Shown: in pieces, positions 57,146-64,000 of the stretch
How the letters are laid out: every line of letters starts with the position of its first letter
How positions within the stretch are numbered: position 1 is the stretch's first letter
Source of the DNA: Limnobacter litoralis
Lineage (GTDB): Bacteria; Pseudomonadota; Gammaproteobacteria; Burkholderiales; Burkholderiaceae_B
Direction: 5' to 3'
Length of the DNA stretch: 64,000 nucleotides
Assembly (NCBI RefSeq): GCF_030160455.1
Contig: NZ_BSOJ01000030.1
Location: 62,001-126,000, forward strand
Position numbers and translations under genes: made by a program
Notes under the pieces: model-generated
The model's database searches: none
Told to the model about the DNA's origin: nothing
The model's input: the letters and a program-made list of their open reading frames with translations, nothing else

Positions 57146-57843
57146 AATCACTGCGCGGATTCTCACTGATTGAACTGGCCATCGCCTTGGCAGTGTTGGC
57201 CGTACTCAGCCTGCCCATTTCACGCTTGCTGAAAGCCCAGAGAAAAGCCAGCGAGACGGCCAGCGTGCTGCAAACCAAAGACCTGATGCTGCAAAGCGTG
57301 GAAGGGTTTGTGCTGACGCACAGGCGTTTGCCATGCCCCGCCACCGCCCCCGGCAGCACCGAAAGCTGGAACAACGGGCAATGCGAGCAAGCCAGCGGCT
57401 GGTTGCCTGTGCAAAGCCTCGGCCTTGGCATGCAGGCCAAACCCTGGCGAATGAGCGTGGCCACACTTCAAAGTGCCGGCCCACCTGCGGCCAACGCGCT
57501 CACCGCCAACTTTCCACTTCAAGCCATCAACCTGAACACATTGACGGACATCATCAACACGCCCGTCAACAGCTACAGAACCCTGAACAACGGCGCTTTG
57601 CCCGCCATGCATGTGTGCATCCAATCGGGCAATCAAACCCGGCCCAACCCTTTGCAGCCGGGGTGTCAGGGCTTGCTGACACAGACAACTTCGGCAGTGC
57701 TTGTGATCTACCCGACCGACGCAACACCCAGCAGTTACCAGTTTGTCATTCAACCCAATACCCCGCTTCACAACCCGGTCTGGCTGTCCTACGAACGCCT
57801 GGTCTGGTTGTGGATGCAAGCGGGCGCCCTTCCCTCACTTTAA
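57142..57843 (+). CDS. Type IV prepilin-like protein, LPCPA subgroup
   Basis: 233 residues. Classic class III/IV signal: a short basic leader MKSLRG, then FSLIELAIALAVLAVLSLP with Glu at +5 of the mature helix, so it should be cleaved after Gly6 and N-methylated by a prepilin peptidase not encoded here. The C-terminal body has LTHRRLPCPATAPGSTES and CEQASGWLPVQSLGLGMQA, features of pseudopilin-like proteins with a LPCPA loop. The ATG overlaps the previous stop (ATGA). Probably a minor pilin or pseudopilin. Confidence 0.85.
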   Translation: MKSLRGFSLIELAIALAVLAVLSLPISRLLKAQRKASETASVLQTKDLMLQSVEGFVLTHRRLPCPATAPGSTESWNNGQCEQASGWLPVQSLGLGMQAKPWRMSVATLQSAGPPAANALTANFPLQAINLNTLTDIINTPVNSYRTLNNGALPAMHVCIQSGNQTRPNPLQPGCQGLLTQTTSAVLVIYPTDATPSSYQFVIQPNTPLHNPVWLSYERLVWLWMQAGALPSL

Positions 57844-57859
57844 TCAACAAAGGACTTAC

Positions 57860-58495
57860 ATGAACATGCATTCACAACGCGGCTTTTCACTGCTGGAACT
57901 GGCGATCTCACTGGCCATCCTTGCGCTTTTGTCGGGCGGCATCCTGAAAGGGCGGGAAATGATCAAAAGTGCCAAGGTTCAGGCTCTGTCCAGCGACTTG
58001 AATGCCATAGAGACAGCCATTTCCGGCTTTGAGAGCCGATATTCCGGATTGCCTGGCGACTTTGAGGCCGCCAATGCCGCAGGGCTGGGTGACACAGCGG
58101 GCAACGGGAATGGATTGATCGACAACAACGAAGCAGGCCACGTATTCAGTCAACTGGCCTTGTCGGGCTTTATACAGGGTACTTTCGAGGCCACTGACCT
58201 GGATCAGGGTGATTGCCCCAAGTCAGCCTGCCTGAGCACACCATTCGGCGGAACCTACCTGGTCACCAACACCGTGGCAGGCATTAACACGCAGCCCGGC
58301 GCATTAACGATTGGTTTGGGCAACCACATCAGCGCTAGCCAACTGGCTGAACTGGACAGAAAACTGGACGATGGAAATCCACTGAACGGCAGCATACAGG
58401 TGGAAAACGACGACGCCACGCTGTGTGTCACAGACACCAAGCATTGGGATGAGGCCAACAATCCCCTTTGCCATGCGGTGTACACCCTGCGTTAA
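57860..58495 (+). CDS. Type IV prepilin-like protein, probable major subunit
   Basis: 211 residues. Leader MNMHSQRG then FSLLELAISLAILALLSGGI with Glu at +5; basic KGREMIKSAKVQAL follows, and IETAISGFESRYSGLPGDFE is the classic LPGDF region of pilins. NAAGLGDTAGNGNGLIDNN resembles a calcium-loop type segment. A Cys pair near the C-terminus (LCVTDTK and PLCHAVYTLR) probably makes the D-region disulfide. AAAGGA precedes the ATG at 57860. It is the last gene of the cluster, and its stop overlaps the stop of the convergent antiporter gene in a TTAA. Confidence 0.86.
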   Translation: MNMHSQRGFSLLELAISLAILALLSGGILKGREMIKSAKVQALSSDLNAIETAISGFESRYSGLPGDFEAANAAGLGDTAGNGNGLIDNNEAGHVFSQLALSGFIQGTFEATDLDQGDCPKSACLSTPFGGTYLVTNTVAGINTQPGALTIGLGNHISASQLAELDRKLDDGNPLNGSIQVENDDATLCVTDTKHWDEANNPLCHAVYTLR

Positions 58496-60498
58496 AGCGA
58501 CGATGCCCCCCCGCGCTTGGAGAGGATGATCGACTCTGCTGCCGCAAGGGCATCCGGGGTGCCTTTCAACACCAGCACATCACCCGCTTCAAGGCGGGTT
58601 TCCGGTGAGGGGTCACCCCCACGAATGCCACGCCGGCGAATGGCATTGACTTCAACACCGCGCTCAAGCACACCCAGTTCCGCCAATGAGCGCCCAACGC
58701 CATTGGCGCCTGGCTCCACCAACAGAGAATGCAGGCGAACCAACTGGTTTTCCGGGGTGCCCTGCTCGTCGTCTATCCCTTTGAAAACACCCCGAAACAT
58801 TTGATAGCGTGATTCACGAATGTTCCGGATTTGCTTGACCACTCTTGAAACGGGCACCCCTAAAATCATCAGCGCTTGGGAGCCCAACATCAAACTGCCC
58901 TCCAGTATTTCGGGCACCACCTCGGTGGCCCCGGCAGCTGTCAGCCTTTCCAGATCGCTTTCGTCGTAGGTCCGCACAATCACCGGCACATTCGGGGCCA
59001 ACTGACGAACGGCCATCAGCACCTTTTCCGCAGCCTTGAATTCGGCAAACGTCACCACCACGCAAGACGCCCTTAAAAGACCTGCCGCAATCAAGGTTTC
59101 GCGCTTGGCCGCATCGCCAAACACCACGGAATCACCCGCGGCAGTGGCTTCGCGAATTCGATCAGGGTCGAGATCGAGCGCCACATAATGCAGGTTCTCG
59201 CGGTCCAGAATACGGGCCAGGTGCTGACCGCTTCGACCAAATCCACAGATGAGCACATGCTTGGCCGAGGCCAGGCTGCGTTGCGCAACTTGATGAAGTT
59301 CCAGGGACTTCTGCATCCACTCCTGACTGGAAAAACGCAGCACGATCCGGTTGGAATATTGAATCAGGAAGGGCGCCGCCAGCATCGACAGCAGCATGCT
59401 GGCCGTGATGGTTTGCAACCACGGGTCAGGCACCAAACCGTACCCGCCATCGCCCGCATTGGCCAGCAACACAAAACCGAACTCACCCGCCTGGGCAAGA
59501 TACAGGCCAGTGCGCATCGCAGTGCCGGTTGTGGCACCGTAAAGCCGGGCCAGGCCCGTGATTAACACCAGCTTGGCCAGCACCGGCAACACCGTCAGCG
59601 CGATCACCCAAGCCCAGTGGTCAACAACCACCCTCGGATTCAGCAACATGCCCGTGGTGACGAAAAACAAACCCAATAAAACATCACGGAATGGCTTGAT
59701 GTCTTCTTCAACCTGATGGCGGTATTGGGTTTCTGCAATCAAAATACCCGCCACAAAAGCACCCAATGCCAAAGACAACTGCGCAAGTTCGGTCAGCCAC
59801 GCCAGCCCCAGCGTAATCAACAGAACGTTGAGTACGAACAGTTCTTGAGAGCGGCTTCGGGCCACGAAGGTCATCCATCGGTTCATCATGCGTTGCCCAA
59901 ACACCAGCATGACCCCCAACACCAAGGCGGCCTTCACAACGGCGAGACTCAAGGTCATTGTCAAATGACCCGCGTGCTCAGACAGCGCCGGGATGACAAT
60001 CAGCAAAGGCACCACCGCAAGGTCTTGAAACAGCAGAATGCCCATGATCTGGCGGCCATGTGGTGAATCCAGCTCAAGCCGCTCAGACAACAACTTGCTG
60101 ACGATGGCAGTGGAGGACATGGCGGCCGCACCGGCCAGCACAAATGCAGTTTTCAGGGAAACCGGAAAAAAGAACTGGATGAGGTAGCCCAGCGCCACCA
60201 CGCCCACCACGGTCAGCCCCACCTGCGCCATGCCCAGGCCAAACACCACTTTTCGCATGGCGTGCAGCTTCGGCAGGCTGAACTCCAGGCCGATTGAGAA
60301 CATCAGGAAAACCACGCCGAACTCAGCCAGATAACGCGTTTGCGGAATGTCGGGCACAATGCCCAAGGAATAGGGGCCGATGACGATGCCTGCGCACAAA
60401 TAGCCCAGCATGGCAGGCAGCTTCCAGTGTCGAAACAGGGAAACCACCAGCACAGCGACCAACAACAGAATCAGCGAAAGCTCTAGCGCGTTAGGCAC
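58492..60498 (-). CDS. KefB/KefC-type monovalent cation:proton antiporter with RCK domains
   Basis: About 668 residues. An N-terminal CPA2 antiporter domain has about 12 membrane helices (LPAMLGYLCAGIVIGPYSLG; FSIGLEFSLPKLHAMRKVVF). A TrkA-N/RCK domain follows with ILICGFGRSGQHLARILDRE-like VLICGFGRSGQHLARIL at about 415, and a TrkA-C domain lies near the end (GRSLAELGVLERGVEVNAIR; LEAGDVLVLKGTPDALAAAE). Such proteins export K+ in exchange for H+ under electrophile or ligand control. The start is uncertain: I prefer GTG at 60498 (PNALELSLILLL, the usual N-terminus); an ATG at 60603 would overlap the kdsD start. The gene's stop overlaps the convergent pilin stop. Confidence 0.87.
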   Translation of the reverse strand: MPNALELSLILLLVAVLVVSLFRHWKLPAMLGYLCAGIVIGPYSLGIVPDIPQTRYLAEFGVVFLMFSIGLEFSLPKLHAMRKVVFGLGMAQVGLTVVGVVALGYLIQFFFPVSLKTAFVLAGAAAMSSTAIVSKLLSERLELDSPHGRQIMGILLFQDLAVVPLLIVIPALSEHAGHLTMTLSLAVVKAALVLGVMLVFGQRMMNRWMTFVARSRSQELFVLNVLLITLGLAWLTELAQLSLALGAFVAGILIAETQYRHQVEEDIKPFRDVLLGLFFVTTGMLLNPRVVVDHWAWVIALTVLPVLAKLVLITGLARLYGATTGTAMRTGLYLAQAGEFGFVLLANAGDGGYGLVPDPWLQTITASMLLSMLAAPFLIQYSNRIVLRFSSQEWMQKSLELHQVAQRSLASAKHVLICGFGRSGQHLARILDRENLHYVALDLDPDRIREATAAGDSVVFGDAAKRETLIAAGLLRASCVVVTFAEFKAAEKVLMAVRQLAPNVPVIVRTYDESDLERLTAAGATEVVPEILEGSLMLGSQALMILGVPVSRVVKQIRNIRESRYQMFRGVFKGIDDEQGTPENQLVRLHSLLVEPGANGVGRSLAELGVLERGVEVNAIRRRGIRGGDPSPETRLEAGDVLVLKGTPDALAAAESIILSKRGGASSL

Positions 60499-60601
60499 GT
60501 TTAATGCTTGAAAAGTGAGAGGATGGGTTAACGCTTTGATATACTGCCCTGAAAATACATCTGCCTCAAGCAGTTGCAGATACAGTTTATCAGGGCCTGC
60601 C

Positions 60602-61594
60602 ATGCCACAAAAACCCAACGCCGAACCAGACCACAATTATATTGAGATGGCTCGGGAAGCCTTGCAAATTGAAGCGGACGCCGTGCGTTCGCTCAGTGCA
60701 AAGCTGAACGACCAATTCGAAAAAGCCGCCCAATCCATTCTGGATTGCAAGGGCAGGGTCATCCTCGTGGGCGTTGGCAAATCGGGCTTGATCGCCAAAA
60801 AAATTGCGGCCACCTTCGCCAGCACTGGCACACCCTCTTTTTTCGTGCACGCCACCGAGGCTTCCCACGGGGACCTCGGCATGATCACGGCAGACGACGT
60901 CGTGCTTGCACTGTCCAACTCGGGTCAAACCGAAGAACTGGTGGAAATTCTGCCGGCCATCCGTCGCCGGGGTGCAAAAATTGTGTCCATCACTGGCAAC
61001 CTGCAGTCGGCACTGGCCCTGCAGTCCGATTTCGTGCTCGACGGCTCTGTTGCAAAAGAAGCCTGCCCGCTGAACCTGGCGCCTACGGCTAGCACAACCG
61101 CAGCACTTGCGCTAGGTGACGCGCTGGCTGTGGTGGTCTTGAAGGCGCGCGGGTTTTCCGAAGAAGACTTTGCAATGTCTCACCCAGGCGGCAGCCTCGG
61201 TCGCAAACTGTTGACCCATGTGCACGACATCATGCGCACTGGCGATCGCATTCCAAAGGTGGCCCCCACGGTGTCCCTGTCGCAGGCCATTCTTGAAATC
61301 ACCCGCAAAGGCCTCGGCATGACAGCCATTGTCGATGACGAGCAGCGCTTGCTGGGTATTTTCACCGATGGCGACCTTCGCAGGCTGATCGAGCAAGGGC
61401 AAGACCTGCGTGGCTTGCTGGTCTCGGAAGTGATGAACAGAAGCCCCAAATGCATGGCTCCTGAAAAGCTGGCGGTTGAAGCCGTCCGAATGATGGAAGT
61501 GACCCACATCAACCAAGTGCTGGTCACCAATGAACACAATCAGGTCGTGGGTGCCCTCAATTTTCACGATCTGATCGACGCCAAGGTGGTTTAA
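60602..61594 (+). CDS. kdsD: Arabinose-5-phosphate isomerase
   Basis: 330 residues. An N-terminal SIS sugar-isomerase domain (GRVILVGVGKSGLIAKKIAA; GTPSFFVHATEASHGDLGMI; ALSNSGQTEELVEIL) and two C-terminal CBS domains (VHDIMRTGDRIPKVAPTVSL; GIFTDGDLRRLIEQGQDL). Converts ribulose-5-phosphate to arabinose-5-phosphate, the first step of Kdo synthesis for LPS. It leads kdsD-kdsC-lptC-lptA-lptB; its stop overlaps the kdsC start (TAATG). I chose the ATG at 60602; the frame is open upstream but overlaps the intergenic region with the divergent antiporter. Confidence 0.96.
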   Translation: MPQKPNAEPDHNYIEMAREALQIEADAVRSLSAKLNDQFEKAAQSILDCKGRVILVGVGKSGLIAKKIAATFASTGTPSFFVHATEASHGDLGMITADDVVLALSNSGQTEELVEILPAIRRRGAKIVSITGNLQSALALQSDFVLDGSVAKEACPLNLAPTASTTAALALGDALAVVVLKARGFSEEDFAMSHPGGSLGRKLLTHVHDIMRTGDRIPKVAPTVSLSQAILEITRKGLGMTAIVDDEQRLLGIFTDGDLRRLIEQGQDLRGLLVSEVMNRSPKCMAPEKLAVEAVRMMEVTHINQVLVTNEHNQVVGALNFHDLIDAKVV

Positions 61595-62118
61595 TGAACA
61601 ACATGGATCCGAAAACAGCAGCCCGTCAAATCAAATTGATGGGCTTTGACGTAGACGGCACCCTCACAGACGGCGGTTTGTATTTCGGCGCAGACGGCGA
61701 AGTCATGAAGCGCTTCAGTGTGCTCGACGGCCAAGGCCTGCGCTTGTTGATCGATCACGGCGTTAAAGTGGTCTGGATCACCGCCAGATCGAGCGCGATT
61801 GTCGAAAAGCGTGCACGCGACCTGGGTATTTATCAGCTGGTGCAGGGTTGCAAAACCAAGCTGCAGGTGTTTGATGACATTCGACAGTCGCTTGCACTGA
61901 GCTGGGAAGAATGTGGTTTCTTCGGCGACGACTGGCCCGATTACCCGGTGATCAAGCATGTGGGTCTTGCCGCCACAACCACCCATTCTCCGGAATGCAT
62001 GAAGGCCGTCGCAAACTGGACCAACCAGCGACCTGTGGGCAACGGCGCGGTGCGCGAGTTGTGTGACTTCATTCTGTCGTGCAAGCCCGACTACAAGAAC
62101 CCCTGGGAGTGCGACTAA
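61594..62118 (+). CDS. kdsC: 3-deoxy-D-manno-octulosonate 8-phosphate phosphatase
   Basis: 174 residues, HAD superfamily, C0-type tetramer without a cap domain. Motif I is GFDVDGTLTDGG (about residues 15-26) with the nucleophile Asp, then VVWITARSSAIVEKRA (motif II region) and CGFFGDDWPDYPVIKHVG (motif IV with the Asp pair). Releases phosphate from Kdo-8-phosphate. Starts in TAATG with kdsD and is followed by lptC after 4 bp. Confidence 0.96.
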   Translation: MNNMDPKTAARQIKLMGFDVDGTLTDGGLYFGADGEVMKRFSVLDGQGLRLLIDHGVKVVWITARSSAIVEKRARDLGIYQLVQGCKTKLQVFDDIRQSLALSWEECGFFGDDWPDYPVIKHVGLAATTTHSPECMKAVANWTNQRPVGNGAVRELCDFILSCKPDYKNPWECD

Positions 62119-62122
62119 CACC

Positions 62123-62701
62123 ATGCGGGCATTCTTTTCCCTCATTTCACAATTCGTGCCACTGATTGTCACCTTCGTGTTGGCGGGTGCGTCCTACTGG
62201 CTGGCCGCACAGAGCGAAATTGATCTTTTTGGTCTCTCGAAAAAAGCCGACAGCACCACCATCGACAGCTACATCAACCAGTTCAACCTGCAAAGCAAAG
62301 ATTTCAAGAACAACACGGTGTCCATGTTGCAAGGGCAGCGTGCCGAGCACCACCCGGCCAACGACACCTGGGTCATCAGCACCCCCCGTATTCAGCGTGT
62401 GCAAGCCGACGGCGGCTTGTTGACCGGCCAGGCTGACCAGGCGCTTTACATGCCCAAAACCGATCGCATCGACCTGAATCAGAATGTGCGCATACACAGT
62501 GTCAGCGGTGGTGTACCCACCGACATCGAGACTGCGCACCTGGAAATTGATCAATCCAAAAACACGGTCAGCACCCGCTTTCCAGTCAAAGGCTCACGAC
62601 CAGGTCAAACCTTCACGGCCAATGGTGTTGTGATGAATCAAACCACGGGCGAAATCGAAACGCAGGGCAACACCAACATCCGAATAGAGGCCAAACCATG
62701 A
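62123..62701 (+). CDS. lptC: LPS export system protein LptC
   Basis: 192 residues. One N-terminal membrane helix (FVPLIVTFVLAGASYWLAA) and a periplasmic beta-jellyroll: YINQFNLQSKDFKNNTVSML, VSTRFPVKGSRPGQTFTANG. LptC takes LPS from the LptBFG transporter and passes it to LptA. The ATG at 62123 is 4 bp after the kdsC stop; the gene overlaps lptA by 4 bp. Confidence 0.94.
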   Translation: MRAFFSLISQFVPLIVTFVLAGASYWLAAQSEIDLFGLSKKADSTTIDSYINQFNLQSKDFKNNTVSMLQGQRAEHHPANDTWVISTPRIQRVQADGGLLTGQADQALYMPKTDRIDLNQNVRIHSVSGGVPTDIETAHLEIDQSKNTVSTRFPVKGSRPGQTFTANGVVMNQTTGEIETQGNTNIRIEAKP

Positions 62702-63246
62702 AGCATTTGAAACCTCTGCGACTCTCAAGCTCGGGCTTGTTTGCCCTGCTGCTGGCAGTGTCCGGTGCAGCTTACGCCCTTCAGTCTGACAGCAAGGCGT
62801 CCATCACGATTGACGCCAACAAAATGACCTACAGCGAGAAGAACAGCATCAATGTCTTCTCGGGCAACGTGCTGCTGACTCGCGGCTCACTGATCATTCG
62901 TGGCGACAAACTGACTTTGACCCAACGGCCAGATGGCACCCAGTTCGCCAAGGTTGAAGGCAGCCCCGCCAAATTCCGCCAGCAGCGCGACTCTGGCAAC
63001 AGCGACGTTCTCATGATCAATGGGTCTGGCAACACCATTGAATTTGACGGCAAAACTGCCACAGTGACCTTCAGCGGCAAAGCCAATATCCAGAAAACCA
63101 CAAATGGCGACCTGACCGAAGAAATTTCCGGCAGCAAAATCGTTTACGAACAAAACACCGAGTTTCTCAGCGTAACGGGCTCGACTGCCGACAATGGCAG
63201 CAACACGCCGCGCGTTCAGGCGGTCATCAAGCCGCGCAAGGAATAA
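62698..63246 (+). CDS. lptA: LPS transport periplasmic protein LptA
   Basis: 182 residues. The signal peptide runs to about residue 29 ([16 protein letters not shown]). The OstA/LptA fold is seen in [40 protein letters not shown] and [20 protein letters not shown]. It bridges the periplasm between LptC and the outer-membrane LptD. A charged C-terminus ([10 protein letters not shown]) ends it. Overlaps lptC by 4 bp. Confidence 0.95.
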   Translation: MKHLKPLRLSSSGLFALLLAVSGAAYALQSDSKASITIDANKMTYSEKNSINVFSGNVLLTRGSLIIRGDKLTLTQRPDGTQFAKVEGSPAKFRQQRDSGNSDVLMINGSGNTIEFDGKTATVTFSGKANIQKTTNGDLTEEISGSKIVYEQNTEFLSVTGSTADNGSNTPRVQAVIKPRKE

Positions 63247-63253
63247 AGCCCCT

Positions 63254-64000
63254 ATGGAAATGCACACCCCAAAAACGCTGACAGGCCAAGGTCGGCTTCA
63301 GGCACTGAGTCTGCGCAAGGCCTACCGCAACAAGCGCGTCATCGAAGACGTCTCACTGCACGTGGACACGGGCGAAGTGGTGGGTCTGCTGGGCCCCAAC
63401 GGCGCTGGCAAAACCACCTGCTTCTACATGATCGTCGGCCTGGTGGCTGCCGACGAGGGCAGCATCTGCCTCGAAGGCCGAGACATCACGCTAGACCCAA
63501 TTCACCTGCGATCCCGGGCAGGTTTGTCCTACCTTCCCCAGGAAGCGTCTGTCTTCAAAAAGCTGACGGTCGAGGAAAACATTCAGGCGGTGCTTGAAAT
63601 CAACCCGCCCACCGACAAGACCGTCGCACAGGCTGTTGACGCACTGCTGGAAGACCTGCAGATCACGCACATTCGCACCTCACTGGCGGCCAGCCTGTCC
63701 GGCGGCGAACGCCGCCGCCTTGAAATCGCCCGCGCCTTGGCCAGCCAGCCCCGCTTCGTGCTACTGGATGAGCCTTTTGCAGGGGTTGATCCGATTGCCG
63801 TACTCGAAATTCAGCGCATTGTGGGCTTTTTAAAATCCAAAGGCATCGGCGTGTTGATCACCGACCACAACGTGCGCGAAACACTCGGCATTTGTGATCG
63901 AGCCTACATTATCAGTGCAGGCCACGTGCTTGCCTCGGGCTCGCCCGAACAAATCATTCAGAACGACGATGTACGCCGAGTGTATCTCGGCGAAAATTTC
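63254..64000 (+). CDS. lptB: LPS export ABC transporter ATPase LptB, 3' end outside the window
   Basis: 249 codons are visible and the reading frame is still open at position 64000; the stop should be very close, as LptB is about 240-260 residues. Walker A is [19 protein letters not shown] at about residue 48, Q-loop [18 protein letters not shown], signature [16 protein letters not shown], Walker [20 protein letters not shown], switch His in [20 protein letters not shown]. It powers LPS extraction with LptF and LptG. Starts 7 bp after lptA; a second Met two codons in is possible. Confidence 0.95.
   Translation, partial: MEMHTPKTLTGQGRLQALSLRKAYRNKRVIEDVSLHVDTGEVVGLLGPNGAGKTTCFYMIVGLVAADEGSICLEGRDITLDPIHLRSRAGLSYLPQEASVFKKLTVEENIQAVLEINPPTDKTVAQAVDALLEDLQITHIRTSLAASLSGGERRRLEIARALASQPRFVLLDEPFAGVDPIAVLEIQRIVGFLKSKGIGVLITDHNVRETLGICDRAYIISAGHVLASGSPEQIIQNDDVRRVYLGENF

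Noticed and set aside
60499-60636. N-terminal extension of the KefB/C-type antiporter
   Set aside because: It would overlap the kdsD start and promoter region, has no ribosome binding site, and would add about 45 residues not typical of the family N-terminus.

Overview
The window reads as a chromosomal stretch of a betaproteobacterium, most likely in the order Burkholderiales. The basis is gene order: hemA-prfA-prmC-grxD-ubiX, sspB-sspA-petC-petB-petA, and one very long block mlaFEDACB - ABC exporter - bolA - murA - hisGDCBHAFIE - hinT - tatABC are arrangements I know from that group. GC looks moderate (mid fifties by eye). A Limnobacter-like genus would fit, but that is a guess. Almost all the DNA is coding; no gene-free stretch exceeds about 260 bases, and I see no insertion sequence, prophage, CRISPR array or rRNA. 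There is one tRNA, tRNA-Thr(UGU).

Region by region. 1-2.7 kb: fatty acid beta-oxidation (a truncated FadB/FadJ-like protein and a thiolase), divergent from a short-chain dehydrogenase, with two matching GGTAAT-N4-ATTACC palindromes between them. 2.8-6 kb: cyclopropane fatty acid synthase, a TetR regulator and a protein I do not recognise. 6-7.3 kb: ammonium transporter amtB behind a near-consensus sigma-54 promoter and an NtrC-type site. 7.3-17.5 kb (minus): a tightly coupled five-gene operon, in transcription order TPR/GT41 O-GlcNAc-transferase-like protein, tamA, tamB, a GT60-FkbM fusion and a DUF599 membrane protein. 17.7-20.1 kb (plus): an 820-residue, low-complexity, Thr/Gly/Pro-rich repeat protein, divergent from that operon and closed by a perfect terminator. 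20.5-23.6 kb: an AlkB/XylM-type membrane monooxygenase with a ferredoxin-reductase fusion partner, divergent from a FabR/DesT-like TetR regulator. 23.7-28.8 kb: an orphan OmpR-type response regulator, then haem, translation-release and ubiquinone genes. 28.9-33.8 kb: tRNA-Thr, sspBA, the cytochrome bc1 complex (petABC) and a Nif3-like protein. 33.8-35 kb: a DegS-like protease. 35-50.5 kb (minus): the tat/his/murA/mla block. 50.7-58.5 kb (plus): an eight-gene type IV filament cluster of unusual composition. 58.5-60.5 kb (minus): a KefB/C-type antiporter. 60.6-64 kb (plus): kdsD-kdsC-lptC-lptA-lptB for Kdo synthesis and LPS export; lptB runs off the window.

Much of the window serves the envelope: LPS export (Lpt), phospholipid asymmetry (Mla), outer-membrane assembly (TamAB), peptidoglycan precursor synthesis (MurA), Tat export and a pilus-like machine. 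The two parts most likely to hold something undescribed are the TamAB-glycosyltransferase operon facing the repeat protein, which suggests a glycosylated surface or secreted protein system, and the type IV filament cluster, which has a shortened ATPase, a secretin with a C-terminal helical-repeat extension, and a pilin-like subunit with a dense CxCxC-x4-CxCxC cluster.
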